From [Eubacterium] yurii subsp. margaretiae ATCC 43715 (GTDB lineage Bacteria > Bacillota > Clostridia > Peptostreptococcales > Filifactoraceae): a stretch of DNA of 37,453 bases. Below, piece after piece: positions 17,544 through 26,851 of this stretch. The translations under genes and the position numbers were made by a program. The notes beneath the pieces were generated by a model. That model saw only the letters and a list, made by a program, of their open reading frames with translations, made no database searches and had not been told where the DNA came from. Position 1 is the first letter of the stretch. The number at the start of each line of letters is the position of its first letter. The stretch spans positions 1 to 37,453 of the forward strand of contig GL405246.1 of the NCBI GenBank assembly GCA_000146855.1. Direction: 5' to 3'.

Positions 17544-18665
17544 TTATTCTATTTCGTCCTCAGCTTCGTCATCCAAGTCAATTGTTTCACCTTCAAGTGC
17601 GGCTATGGCATCGTCGTACTGTTTGTCGTTTTCGCCTTCAGGAAGTGCATCAAGTTCCATTACCTTTGCTCTTATTTCTTCAAACAAGTTATCGTCTTCT
17701 TCTATCAACTTTCTGATATTTTCTCTACCTTGTCCAAGTCTTTTCTCGCCCATGCTAAACCATGAACCGGCTTGTTTTATAATGTCTGTTGCAATTGCTA
17801 TATCAAGCAGTTCTCCTACCTTTGATATACCCTTGCCGTACATGATGTCAAATTCACATTGTTTAAACGGTGGAGCTACCTTATTTTTTACGACCTTGAC
17901 CTTCGTTCTGTTTCCTACTACATTGTCACCTTGTTTCAGCTGACCTGTTCTTCTAACATCTAGTCTTACAGTTGCATAGAACTTGAGGGCTCTACCTCCT
18001 GCTGTAGTTTCTGTAGGGCCTTGAGCGTAGCCAGTAGAGATTGTCGAACGTAATTGGTTGATAAAAATTACTACCGTCTTTGACCAGTTGATATGTCCTG
18101 TAAGCTTTCTAAGAGCCTGAGACATCAATCTTGCTTGCAGACCTATGAAGGTATCTCCCATTTCACCTTCTATCTCAGTCTTAGGTACAAGAGCCGCTAC
18201 CGAGTCCACTACGATGATATCAAGAGCACCACTTCGTACAAGCGTATCAGTTATGTCAAGTGCCTGCTCTCCTGTATCAGGTTGTGATATTAGCAGTGAG
18301 TCTATGTCAACTCCGAGAGCTCTGGCATAGATAGGATCAAGAGCATGTTCTGCATCTATAAATGCCGCAGTACCGCCCAATTTTTGTGCCTCTGCTATAC
18401 AATGCAGTGCTATGGTAGTCTTTCCTGAAGACTCCGCTCCGTATATTTCAACTATTCTTCCCTTTGGCACGCCGCCTATTCCTATAGCCTTGTCCAAACC
18501 TACTGAGCCTGTAGGTATAGCCTCTACGTTCATCTTGGTATTTTCACCAAGTAGCATTATAGATCCTTTTCCGAATTCTTTTTGGATGTCGCTGAGTGCT
18601 TTATCCAATGCCTTCTTTTTATCGACAACTTCTTCCCTTTTTATTATCTTTTTTGAACTTGCCAT
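17544..18665 (-). CDS. recA: RecA recombinase
   Basis: RecA forms filaments on single-stranded DNA, drives strand exchange and triggers LexA autocleavage. The 373-residue length is normal plus a slightly long N-terminus (about ten extra residues). Walker A GAESSGKT is at 76-83. The EHALDPIYA segment, the [11 protein letters not shown]alker B region, the L2 loop region [20 protein letters not shown] (split: [20 protein letters not shown]) and [17 protein letters not shown] are all canonical. The C-terminus is acidic ([11 protein letters not shown]). The ribosome site GGAGGGG precedes ATG. A good promoter lies 115 bases upstream. It is preceded by pgsA and rimO, the usual Firmicute order, and followed by a DHH gene rather than recX or rny. 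Confidence 0.98.
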   Translation of the reverse strand: MASSKKIIKREEVVDKKKALDKALSDIQKEFGKGSIMLLGENTKMNVEAIPTGSVGLDKAIGIGGVPKGRIVEIYGAESSGKTTIALHCIAEAQKLGGTAAFIDAEHALDPIYARALGVDIDSLLISQPDTGEQALDITDTLVRSGALDIIVVDSVAALVPKTEIEGEMGDTFIGLQARLMSQALRKLTGHINWSKTVVIFINQLRSTISTGYAQGPTETTAGGRALKFYATVRLDVRRTGQLKQGDNVVGNRTKVKVVKNKVAPPFKQCEFDIMYGKGISKVGELLDIAIATDIIKQAGSWFSMGEKRLGQGRENIRKLIEEDDNLFEEIRAKVMELDALPEGENDKQYDDAIAALEGETIDLDDEAEDEIE

Positions 18666-19039
18666 TTGCCCCTCCGATTTAAAATTTGAATACTTTGAAC
18701 TATATATAAAAATTTTTAAGCCATAATAAATTGCAGTAATTATTTGTTAAATTAGAAAATATAAAGCAGTTTTCATAAATTTTATACTGAAAATTTATCA
18801 AATAGTCAAAGAAATTTTTACAATAAATATTCACTTTCTTTTAAAAATTAAAATTCTTAGTGTTTGTAGATATATCAGTATATTACAACAAATAAGAAAT
18901 ATATTAAGTTTGTATAATATATCTAATCTGTCATTGAAAAGAGTTACTGTATTTAACAAATAAGAATTTTTTGTTTAAAATAAGATATTTCCACAACTTT
19001 ATCATATCAGTATAAGACTTATATAAGATATCCTATCTA
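18666..19039. other. Intergenic region between pgsA and recA
   Basis: A 374-base AT-rich stretch with the recA promoter at 18781-18809 and a ~115-base leader. I see no LexA-type GAAC-N4-GTTC box near it and no clear terminator for pgsA. Confidence 0.5.
18781..18809 (-). promoter_or_regulatory. recA promoter
   Basis: On the minus strand, TTGACT (18809-18804), a 17-base spacer and TATAAA (18786-18781) make a near-consensus vegetative promoter. The recA start codon is about 115 bases downstream. Confidence 0.7.
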
Positions 19040-19564
19040 TTAATATGTCTCTATCAGATGCCTGTTTTCATATATATATTGAATTCCTGAATAAGCAGTG
19101 AAAAATACAGCCAAGTACATCAATATATTTCCATATGGTATGAGCAGCATAAGCATTATTATAGCTATCATTTGTGTAGCTGTCTTTATCTTTCCGCCCT
19201 TTGATGCTGCAAGTACCTTACCTGATGAAGCTGCTATAGCCCTTAGTATACTGATGGCATACTCTCTAGAAATAATCAGCACGACCATCCACGCATCTAC
19301 TCTACCGATTTGTACAAGACATACTAATGCTGCTGTCACGAGTACCTTGTCCGCAAGCGGATCCATAAACTTGCCGAAATCCGTCACAAGATTGTACTTA
19401 CGAGCGAGATATCCGTCCAAAAAGTCTGTAGATGAAGCTATGGCAAATATTATCGTCGTGATGATAAGCCTTGCGCTGATGTCCTTTGATTCGATATAAA
19501 ATGTAAGCACGAAAAAAGGAACCATAATCATCCTTAGTGTTGTGAGTTTGTTGGGAGTATTCAT
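19040..19564 (-). CDS. pgsA: CDP-diacylglycerol-glycerol-3-phosphate 3-phosphatidyltransferase
   Basis: It makes phosphatidylglycerol phosphate from CDP-diacylglycerol and glycerol-3-phosphate, the committed step to anionic phospholipids. The CDP-alcohol phosphatidyltransferase motif is complete: D50-G51, A54-R55, G64, D68 and D72 (DGYLAR, then FGKFMDPLAD). It has an MNTPNKLTTLRM start typical of PgsA and about five hydrophobic segments. At 174 residues it has the usual size. An AAAGGAGATATTT ribosome site precedes ATG. It follows rimO by 69 bases in the same operon and precedes recA, an arrangement conserved in many Firmicutes. Confidence 0.95.
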   Translation of the reverse strand: MNTPNKLTTLRMIMVPFFVLTFYIESKDISARLIITTIIFAIASSTDFLDGYLARKYNLVTDFGKFMDPLADKVLVTAALVCLVQIGRVDAWMVVLIISREYAISILRAIAASSGKVLAASKGGKIKTATQMIAIIMLMLLIPYGNILMYLAVFFTAYSGIQYIYENRHLIETY

Positions 19565-19633
19565 AAATATCTCCTTTACTAATATTTATTTATAATTATA
19601 CTGTCAAATTACAATATATACAACAAAAATTTG

Positions 19634-20950
19634 TTAAACTTCAACTCCTTTTAGGTCGTAGTCAAGTACGTCTGTGATTTTCACCTCTATGAAGTCTCCT
19701 TTTTCATGAGTTGTTTCAGTGTTCACATATATGACAGTATCCACTTCTATCACGTCCATATAAGACCTTGCGACTACATAGTCTTCATAGACCTCGTCTA
19801 CTATTGTGCTAAATGGTCTTCCTACATAGCTCTCGTTTTTTTCTCTGACTATCTCCTGTTGGAGCCTCATTATCATCTCTGCTCTTTGATTTTTGACATC
19901 CTGCTCTATTTGTCCATCCATATTGCCTGCCTTCGTCCCTTCTTCTCTTGAATAGGGAAATACCCCGAGCTTGTCAAACTTCATCTGCCTTACAAAATCA
20001 GCAAGCTCGTCTATATCCTCTTGGCTTTCAGTAGGGAAGCCTGTAATAAGTGTCGTCCTAATTATTGCGTCCTTGATATTTGACCTTATCAAATTGATTT
20101 TGTCGCTTATCTCCTGTCTATCAGTACTTCTGTTCATCAGCTTTAGTATCCTGTTACTTGCGTGTTGTATGGGTATGTCAAAGTATGAACAGACCTTGTC
20201 GTTGTTTTTGACTTCTTGCACCAATTCATCAGTGATGTCTTCAGGATAGGTATAGAGGAATCTTATCCACCTTATGCCTTCTATTTTGGAAAGCTCTCTT
20301 AGAAGATTAGGTAATTTTTTTTCACCATAGATGTCCAATCCGTATTTTGAAGTGTCCTGAGCAATTAATACTATCTCCTTGACATTTTGACTTGCCAATC
20401 TCTTAGCCTCTTCCACTATCTCTTCCATGGGACGTGACACATATCTTCCACGAAGTTTTGGAATTATACAGTAGGTACAGCTGTTGTCGCAACCCTCGGC
20501 GATTTTGATATAGGCGTAGTAGCTGTCAGTCAATATTTTTTTCTTATTGTGGTCAAGTTTTGTATTTGCAGGCAGTATCAGGGAGTTGTCCTTTCCTATA
20601 GACAGTCCTTGCAAGACATTTAATATGGTATTATAAGATGTCGTTCCCAAAAAAGCGTCTATCTCAGGTATTTGTTCTTTCAAGTCCTTATAGTATCTTT
20701 GAACCAAGCAACCTGTAACTATCAGATGTTTAAGATTCTTCTGCTTATGTGATGCTATATTAAGTATGGTGTCTATGGACTCTTCCTTGGCTGACTCTAT
20801 GAAACCGCAGGTATTTACTATTGCGACGTCGGCATCATCTATGTCATCAGTCATCTCATATCCGTTTTCGTTTAAGATGTAGACCATTTCTTCGGCATCA
20901 ACCAGATTTTTGGAGCAGCCGAGAGATTCTAATACATATTTTTTAATCAA
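19634..20950 (-). CDS. rimO: Ribosomal protein S12 methylthiotransferase RimO
   Basis: RimO is a radical-SAM enzyme that methylthiolates a conserved Asp of ribosomal protein S12. The N-terminal cluster-binding domain starts ESLGCSKNLVDAEE (Cys 12), with Cys 48 (NTCGF) and Cys 81 (TGC) completing the auxiliary 4Fe-4S site. The radical-SAM motif CDNSCTYC gives Cys 154, 158 and 161. A C-terminal TRAM domain covers about 370-438. SLGCSKN and GRYVSRP favour RimO over MiaB. The start is TTG, supported by AAAGGAG with good spacing. trmL ends only 12 bases upstream and pgsA follows, so this is mid-operon. Confidence 0.95.
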   Translation of the reverse strand: MIKKYVLESLGCSKNLVDAEEMVYILNENGYEMTDDIDDADVAIVNTCGFIESAKEESIDTILNIASHKQKNLKHLIVTGCLVQRYYKDLKEQIPEIDAFLGTTSYNTILNVLQGLSIGKDNSLILPANTKLDHNKKKILTDSYYAYIKIAEGCDNSCTYCIIPKLRGRYVSRPMEEIVEEAKRLASQNVKEIVLIAQDTSKYGLDIYGEKKLPNLLRELSKIEGIRWIRFLYTYPEDITDELVQEVKNNDKVCSYFDIPIQHASNRILKLMNRSTDRQEISDKINLIRSNIKDAIIRTTLITGFPTESQEDIDELADFVRQMKFDKLGVFPYSREEGTKAGNMDGQIEQDVKNQRAEMIMRLQQEIVREKNESYVGRPFSTIVDEVYEDYVVARSYMDVIEVDTVIYVNTETTHEKGDFIEVKITDVLDYDLKGVEV

Positions 20951-20962
20951 AAAATTTCTCCT

Positions 20963-21427
20963 TTATATCAGATTGGCAAAGTCGCTCTGACGCAGTGCCT
21001 CAAAGAGTCCTATTGCAACCGAATTGGACAGGTTGAGTGAACGGACGTATTCATTTGCCTTCATAGGTATTCTCACATCGTTTTGGATATTGATTTTTCT
21101 GATTTTTTCAGGTAGTCCACGGCTTTCAGGACCGAATATCAGATGTGAGTTTTTAGTGTATTTAACATCAGAATAAGACTTTTCAGCCTTAGTTGTAAAA
21201 AAGAACATATCATCTTTGTCGTATTTTTCAAAATACTCTTCGAAACAGTCATAATAAATGATGTCTGCATGGCTTATATAGTCCATGCCTGCTCTTTTTA
21301 TCTGTTTTTCATCCATGGAAAAGCCGAAAGGTCTTATCATGTGTAGCGTAGTTCCTGTACATACGCAGGTTCTTATTATATTGCCGGTATTTTGAGGTAT
21401 CTCCGGCTCGAAAAGTACGATATTCAT
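20963..21427 (-). CDS. trmL: tRNA (cytidine/uridine(34)-2'-O)-methyltransferase
   Basis: This SPOUT-class enzyme 2'-O-methylates the wobble base of certain tRNA-Leu. The start NIVLFEPEIPQNTGNIIRTC is the family hallmark, followed by LHMIRPFGF, the knot motif LIFGPESRGLP near residue 97-107, and IPMK with SLNLSNSVAIGLFEALRQ near the end. At 154 residues the size is standard. It sits between the HAD hydrolase (7 bases away) and rimO (12 bases away), so it is in the same operon and shares the translation-related theme with rimO. Confidence 0.94.
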   Translation of the reverse strand: MNIVLFEPEIPQNTGNIIRTCVCTGTTLHMIRPFGFSMDEKQIKRAGMDYISHADIIYYDCFEEYFEKYDKDDMFFFTTKAEKSYSDVKYTKNSHLIFGPESRGLPEKIRKINIQNDVRIPMKANEYVRSLNLSNSVAIGLFEALRQSDFANLI

Positions 21428-21434
21428 ATTATTC

Positions 21435-22253
21435 CTACCTTTGTGCGAATTTTTTTATGGCTCTTACCATGCCGTCGCTGTTGTTATCAGATGTGATGTA
21501 GTGGGCGATTTTTTTCATCTGCTCATTGGCATTGCCCATGGCTACAGCAAATCCGGCGACATTTAGCATGGATTCGTCATTTTCCTCGTCACCTATGCAC
21601 ATTATATCCTTGATGTCATAACCGAAATTTTCAGATACATATCTTACTCCGGCGCCTTTGTTCACGCCGTTTGCCACTATCTCTATATTGTTCCAAAAAG
21701 ATGAAGTGACAGTGATATATTCATCATAGATGAAAAGAGCGTCCTTGACCTTTTCAAGCCTTTTATGGTCTTCATTTATTACTACTATCTTAAACACTTC
21801 TTCATTTTTCGCCTTGCTTGAAAGGTCATCAGTGATATTTATCTTTATACTGTCTTTTCTTTTTTGCAGTTCATTTTCTTTAAGGTAGGTAGCAGTGATG
21901 TATTTTACTTCCGTCGCATTGATTGAGTCGTGCGTATAGTAGTAAAAGTACAGACCGCAGTTTTTTACTATATCTAAGATTTTGACTGCTATGTCGTTGT
22001 TTAGCGCCTTAGAATAGTAAATTTCCTTTGTTGTAGGATCTTGGATAATAGCACCGTTGCAAAGAATAAGAGGAGCAGTAATGCTCATCTTTTCTATGGT
22101 ATCTGTTACTACAGGGTAGATTCTCCCTGTACCTATGGTAAATTCAATGCCTTGTTTTCGCATAAGATTTACAATTTCTATCGTGTCTTGGGATATGGTC
22201 TTATCTGACCTCAAGAGAGTACCGTCCATATCGCTGACTATAAGTTTTTTCAT
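21435..22253 (-). CDS. Cof-type HAD-IIB family phosphatase
   Basis: This is a haloacid-dehalogenase phosphatase of the Cof subfamily, acting on small phosphorylated metabolites such as sugar phosphates or flavin/pyridoxal phosphates. Motif I is SDMDGTLL (Asp 9 nucleophile). A C2B cap domain fills the middle. The C-terminal motif is GDEENDESML near 218-227. At 272 residues it has full length. An in-frame stop immediately precedes ATG, and the nearest ribosome-like site (AGGAG) is about 14 bases away, which is unusually far. It follows the histidine phosphatase by 17 bases. The substrate cannot be assigned. Confidence 0.9.
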   Translation of the reverse strand: MKKLIVSDMDGTLLRSDKTISQDTIEIVNLMRKQGIEFTIGTGRIYPVVTDTIEKMSITAPLILCNGAIIQDPTTKEIYYSKALNNDIAVKILDIVKNCGLYFYYYTHDSINATEVKYITATYLKENELQKRKDSIKINITDDLSSKAKNEEVFKIVVINEDHKRLEKVKDALFIYDEYITVTSSFWNNIEIVANGVNKGAGVRYVSENFGYDIKDIMCIGDEENDESMLNVAGFAVAMGNANEQMKKIAHYITSDNNSDGMVRAIKKFAQR

Positions 22254-22270
22254 CTATTTATATAATTCTC

Positions 22271-22849
22271 CTATTTGTTTAAAAATGCAAGTATTGTCCT
22301 GTTTGGATGTACTTCGAGTTTTGTTATACTGCAGTTGCCTATGTGAATATTCCAAGACATGGTAGAGTCCTTGACCATGGCATTTGATATTATCTGCCTT
22401 ATGACGCAGGAATGCGACACTATGGCAATAGACGAGTTGTCATCTGCTTTAAGTATGTCGTAGAAGACCTTATTTACTCTCTTGCTAAATGTCTTTTGCG
22501 ATTCTCCGTTTGGAAACTTCGTATTTGAATTTTCATCCACAAGTGACCTTGCAATATGGGGATAGTTTTTTTCCACATCTATAAACTTCATACCCTCTAT
22601 GTCGCCAAAGTTCATCTCGTGCAGGTCGTTAACCTTAATAGGGTTGTCAAAAAAAGACTGAGCAGTAAGCACCGTCCTCTTAAGCGGTGAGCAGTAGCAC
22701 TGTTGTACTTTATATTCCCTCATCTTTTCTCTTAGTTTTTCAAGCTGCTTGTAGCCTGTATCGTCAATATCACAGTCCAATATGCCGGAAAATCTTCGCT
22801 CGTTATTCATTACGGTCTGGGCGTGCCTTATAAGATATACATGTTTCAT
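22271..22849 (-). CDS. Histidine phosphatase family protein, CobC-like
   Basis: A phosphoglycerate-mutase-like phosphatase. The catalytic His 9 lies in LIRHAQT (Ala where RHG is usual), with FGDIEGM around residue 72 and the second histidine in VSHSCVIRQI near 144. At 192 residues it matches CobC (alpha-ribazole phosphatase), which removes the phosphate from alpha-ribazole-5'-phosphate in cobalamin nucleotide-loop assembly. cobS lies just upstream on the same strand (234 bases) and cobU is close by, which supports CobC; sequence alone allows other substrates. The ribosome site AAGGTGAT precedes ATG. It heads the HAD-trmL-rimO-pgsA operon. Confidence 0.75.
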   Translation of the reverse strand: MKHVYLIRHAQTVMNNERRFSGILDCDIDDTGYKQLEKLREKMREYKVQQCYCSPLKRTVLTAQSFFDNPIKVNDLHEMNFGDIEGMKFIDVEKNYPHIARSLVDENSNTKFPNGESQKTFSKRVNKVFYDILKADDNSSIAIVSHSCVIRQIISNAMVKDSTMSWNIHIGNCSITKLEVHPNRTILAFLNK

Positions 22850-23083
22850 TTTATCACCTTCATTTATTAATCATTCGAATTATCTTTATAGAAATAGTTA
22901 TATACTGAAAATATAAGCTTATTGCTACATATTGTGTAGAAAATTAAACTTAGATTATCTTCTTATCATCAAATTTGTCGCATGCTATTAGCTATTTATG
23001 GATTTATTAAATTAATTACTTGACACAATGATTATATTTTTTGAAAAATCACTAAATTTTTATTAATACTGATACATGAGTTA

Positions 23084-23929
23084 TTACTTTGTAAATATAT
23101 TATTGAAATAAAATATTATAAAGATTAGTACTTTAACTGTTATATAATTCATAAACAAAAATGTCGTTTCACTTACTTCCGCTACCAATCCGAGTATGTC
23201 ACCTGTAATTCCGCCTATTTTTTGCTCTATGGATTTTTTCATCCTCAAAAGCACAAGGACAGATAATATCGTACTTATGATAAAGTATCTTAAAACAAGG
23301 TCTCTTAAAATAAGATTAGATGGTGAAAATACAACAGCTACAGCAAAAGATAAGATAAAAAACGAGCAAATTACAAAAGAGAATTGTTTCTTATCTATCT
23401 TGCCTATAAATATATTGCCCATGCCGTCATCCTTTGCATAGTTAGAGCTATAGGCAAATATTACCTGCATCGTCCTTGAGAAAATCACCGAAAAAATGGC
23501 AAAATGGAGTAAACCCTCCTGTATCAAAAGATAGATTATCCCTGTTTTGAGCATTATATTTAATACTATGGACAGCACTCCGAAAGTGCCTATGCGTGAA
23601 TCCGACATAACCTCAAGTATTTTATACCTGTCTTTCCCACAGAAAATCCCGTCAAAACTGTCTGACAATCCATCATAATGCAGTCCACCTGTCAATATAA
23701 CAGTCAAAGACGTGTATATGATTGCTGAAAAAAATGTAGACTTAGTGACGTAGTAGGCAACATAGCTACAAATATAGTAGTATGTCCCTAAAATAAGACC
23801 GGTAAGCGGAAAAAACAGTACTATCTTCCTAAATTCTTCAGTGGTAGAAACATTTGATTTTACAGGAAGTATCGTCAGGAAACTGATACTTGACTTGAAT
23901 ATCTCCACCAATGATTTAAAATTTTTCAT
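23084..23929 (-). CDS. cobS: Adenosylcobinamide-GDP ribazoletransferase (cobalamin synthase)
   Basis: CobS joins adenosylcobinamide-GDP and alpha-ribazole to finish adenosylcobalamin in the membrane. The family motif GGLHYDGLSDSFDG is at residues 81-94, an early FFPLTGLILG matches, and RIGTFG follows in the first loop. Six or so hydrophobic segments are visible. At 281 residues the size is slightly above the usual 250. The ribosome site is CGAGGATG about 11 bases before ATG. A promoter with a ~230-base leader precedes it. CobU and a CobC-like gene are near; CobT and the corrin-ring genes are not in the window, so this is a salvage or late-assembly part. Confidence 0.92.
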   Translation of the reverse strand: MKNFKSLVEIFKSSISFLTILPVKSNVSTTEEFRKIVLFFPLTGLILGTYYYICSYVAYYVTKSTFFSAIIYTSLTVILTGGLHYDGLSDSFDGIFCGKDRYKILEVMSDSRIGTFGVLSIVLNIMLKTGIIYLLIQEGLLHFAIFSVIFSRTMQVIFAYSSNYAKDDGMGNIFIGKIDKKQFSFVICSFFILSFAVAVVFSPSNLILRDLVLRYFIISTILSVLVLLRMKKSIEQKIGGITGDILGLVAEVSETTFLFMNYITVKVLIFIIFYFNNIFTK

Positions 23930-24168
23930 AAGTTCTACATCCTCGTTTTACTTTGAAATTCATCTAACTTGTGAATATTATTCAATAATTTCAATCAAAA
24001 TACAAACAGTTTAAAACCATGATATCTTTCTCTGATAGACCTTTAAATTAAAGTAATATTTTATAAGCTATAATTAAATATACTACAATTAACCGAGCTA
24101 AAAAATTTTTCAATATACAATAAGTTTATAATAGCTTTTTAATAAAATTTTATTATTAAGTTCATAAA

Positions 24169-24197
24169 ATTATACCATATTCAGATTTATTGCACAA
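24169..24197 (-). promoter_or_regulatory. cobS promoter
   Basis: On the minus strand, TTGTGC (24197-24192), a 17-base spacer ending in TGG, and a perfect TATAAT (24174-24169). It lies beyond the P-ATPase stop, so cobS has its own promoter with a leader of about 230 bases. No cobalamin riboswitch signature is visible in that leader. Confidence 0.6.
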
Positions 24198-24226
24198 ATC
24201 AAAATACAGATTCATACTAATAAATA

Positions 24227-26842
24227 TCAACTATGCCTTTTTTTGTTTAAAATCACCTTGCGTATCATATCCAAAGGTATGACTGAAAAAGCAAGTAGGA
24301 CGCATATAATCCAAGATGAGTATGAAAGACTCTCTACACTTAGCACCTGTCCGCCAAATGTTACAAAGACAAGTTGCAAGATGATGATAGACAGCATTAC
24401 TCTTATGAAGTTTTTGTTTCTGCCCATATTTTCAAAAGGATTGATATGAGATGTCCTAGCATTGAAGCCGTTGAAAGTTATAGCCATCATAAAAGTAGCA
24501 AATATCGCCGACTTCAAATAGGTTTTATCCACAGCTCCAAAGAGATTTCTAAGCGGTGGGAAGAATAAAATGCCCACACAAATGAAAGATAGATAGATGC
24601 CCACAGTCAAAATCTGGATAAACATATCCTTTGTCACTATATTTTCGCTTCTGTCAATAGGTTTTTCCTTCATATATTCTTCAAGTGACGGCTCAGAGCC
24701 GAAGGCAATGGCTGCAAGAGAGTCCATGGCAAGATTTATCATGAGGAGTTGTATCACTGTAAGTATGATATTTTCTCCAAGCAAAGGTCCCAAAAAACAG
24801 GTAAGCACAGCAGCTACATTGACTGTAAGCTGAAATACCAAAAACTTCCTTATGCTTTTAAACATAGTCCTGCCGTATAAAATAGCCTTTTCTATGGATG
24901 AAAAATTATCGTCAAGTATGATGATGTCGCCGGCTTCCTTTGCTACTTCCGTACCGCTACCCATGGCAAAGCCTACGTCAGCCTTCTTAAGAGCAGGAGA
25001 GTCATTTACTCCGTCACCTGTCATACCCACTACATGTCCCACTTCCTGTGCAGCCTTTACCAGTCTGCTCTTATCAGAAGGCAATGCACGAGATACTACC
25101 CTAAGATTAGGAAGTATCTTCTTGAGCTCTTCGTCAGATTTTTCAGACAGCTCAAAGGATGTCAGAGCAATGTCCTCATGACTTGTCAGCAGACCTGCCT
25201 CCTTTGCTATGGCAACGGCAGTTTCCTTCCTGTCTCCTGTTACCATTACTACCTGTATTCCGGCTTCTTGAACCTGTTTTATCGCACTTACAGCCTCTGT
25301 TCTCACTTCATCCCTGATACTTATTACACATATCAAGGTCAATTTTTGGTTTTCATCCTCTATATCAAAGTCTCCGTCACATTTAGCCACAGCAAGTAAC
25401 CTCATTGACCTGCCTGACTGAGCGTCTATATAAGATGTCAGATAATTGTATTCTATGAGTTCTTTTATATTTGAATTTTCATCGATGTAAGATGTGCATC
25501 TCTCAATGATTTTTTCAGGTGCACCCTTTACATAGCTGATAATTTTTCCATCTTTTTTTACTACTACACTTGAGATTTTCTTATTTGAATCAAAGGGATT
25601 GAAGTTTTTGACGTCGTCCCTTGCAAGGGAGTCTGTTATATTGGCATCTGCCAGAAAACTCATCAGAGCCCTGTCCGTACTGTTGCCACCGATTATATTT
25701 TCACCGCTTGATATGGCGGAGTTATTAAGCCCTATACCAGTCACCACATCAACAGCTAAGGCTGCGTTCATATCTTCAAACTTTTCATATATCTTGACAT
25801 TTCCTGTTGCCATTTCCACTACAGAGAGTCTCCCCTTTGTAATAGTACCTGTCTTATCGCTAAATAAGATGCTCAAGCTTCCTGCTGTTTCAAGCCCGTT
25901 TATCTTTCTGACCAAGACACTGTCCTTTGCCATCCTTATGCTCTGGAATGAAAGCAAGATAGAAGTGAGCATAGGCAGTCCCTCAGGTACGGCGCAAACT
26001 ATTATAGTAACGGCTACAGTAGTAGTATCAAGTATCAGCCTTATCCACTCATATATTCCGCTTGGTATTTCACCTGTGAGCAGAGTTTTTATCAATATGC
26101 TGAGTATTATACAGATTGAGCCTACATAACCGAAAGTAGATATTTGTTTTGCAAGTTTTGCAAGTTTGACCTGCAAAGGAGTGGCACGTTGTTCCTCCTG
26201 TACTTCCAAAGCTAATTTTCCGAATAAAGTTTTATCGCCTACAGCTTTTATCTCAATATATGCCTGATTACTGCAAACTACAGTGCCTCTATATACATAA
26301 TGCCTATTTAATAAGTCCGAAATATCGTATCTGTCTCCATCTTTGATTGGAGATTTCTTAGCCTCATCTGTTTCACCGTTTAGAGCTGACTGATCTACTT
26401 CGATGTAGCCGTCAATTATCTCACCGTCAGCAGGTATCTTGTCGCCTGCCTGCAGATATACTATATCTCCTACTACTACCTGACTTACAGCTATCTCAAT
26501 TAAACTTCCTTCTCGTAGTACCTTACATATTTCTTTGGATTCTTCTTCCTCTTTGAGAGCTATAGCCTTGCCTTCCTGTTTGCTTTGAGAGATGGATGCG
26601 ACACCGTTGGCTATAAGTATGGCTACAAGTATGGCAACAGGCTCAAACCAGAGAGTTTCCCCCAAAAAGAACAGGACTGTCTGAACGAGCAGGGCAACAA
26701 GCAAAATCATTATCATAGGATCTGTAAATCCCAAGAGTATTTTTTTCCATAAAGGATCCTGCTCTATAGTTGTCAATTTATTCGAGCCATACTTTTGACG
26801 GCTTTCCTCCACTTGAGATTTGTTTAATCCTTCCAATTTCAT
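24227..26842 (-). CDS. Calcium-translocating P-type ATPase (P2A/PMR1-like)
   Basis: A P2-type ATPase that pumps cations, most likely Ca2+, out of the cell. The phosphorylated Asp 329 is in SDKTGT. The transmembrane-4 ion site reads CAVPEGLPM. TGDGVNDSPALKKADVG marks the hinge, and GETDEAKKSP matches the actuator loop TGES region, here NGETDE. A cation-ATPase N domain starts the protein (GLNKSQVEESRQKYGSNKL) and a C-terminal cation-ATPase domain with several membrane helices ends it. At 871 residues the length is right. It starts nine bases after cobU with an AGGGGAAAATT ribosome site, so it is cotranscribed with cobU. Substrate specificity (Ca2+ or Mn2+) is inferred from the family. Confidence 0.9.
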   Translation of the reverse strand: MKLEGLNKSQVEESRQKYGSNKLTTIEQDPLWKKILLGFTDPMIMILLVALLVQTVLFFLGETLWFEPVAILVAILIANGVASISQSKQEGKAIALKEEEESKEICKVLREGSLIEIAVSQVVVGDIVYLQAGDKIPADGEIIDGYIEVDQSALNGETDEAKKSPIKDGDRYDISDLLNRHYVYRGTVVCSNQAYIEIKAVGDKTLFGKLALEVQEEQRATPLQVKLAKLAKQISTFGYVGSICIILSILIKTLLTGEIPSGIYEWIRLILDTTTVAVTIIVCAVPEGLPMLTSILLSFQSIRMAKDSVLVRKINGLETAGSLSILFSDKTGTITKGRLSVVEMATGNVKIYEKFEDMNAALAVDVVTGIGLNNSAISSGENIIGGNSTDRALMSFLADANITDSLARDDVKNFNPFDSNKKISSVVVKKDGKIISYVKGAPEKIIERCTSYIDENSNIKELIEYNYLTSYIDAQSGRSMRLLAVAKCDGDFDIEDENQKLTLICVISIRDEVRTEAVSAIKQVQEAGIQVVMVTGDRKETAVAIAKEAGLLTSHEDIALTSFELSEKSDEELKKILPNLRVVSRALPSDKSRLVKAAQEVGHVVGMTGDGVNDSPALKKADVGFAMGSGTEVAKEAGDIIILDDNFSSIEKAILYGRTMFKSIRKFLVFQLTVNVAAVLTCFLGPLLGENIILTVIQLLMINLAMDSLAAIAFGSEPSLEEYMKEKPIDRSENIVTKDMFIQILTVGIYLSFICVGILFFPPLRNLFGAVDKTYLKSAIFATFMMAITFNGFNARTSHINPFENMGRNKNFIRVMLSIIILQLVFVTFGGQVLSVESLSYSSWIICVLLAFSVIPLDMIRKVILNKKRHS

Positions 26843-26851
26843 AATTTTCCC

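Noticed and set aside
18666..19039. LexA box upstream of recA
   Set aside because: Only a single GAAC half-site is present; no GAAC-N4-GTTC spacing.
23930..24168. Cobalamin riboswitch in the cobS leader
   Set aside because: The leader is long enough, but no B12-box-like GCCACTG word or its complement is seen.
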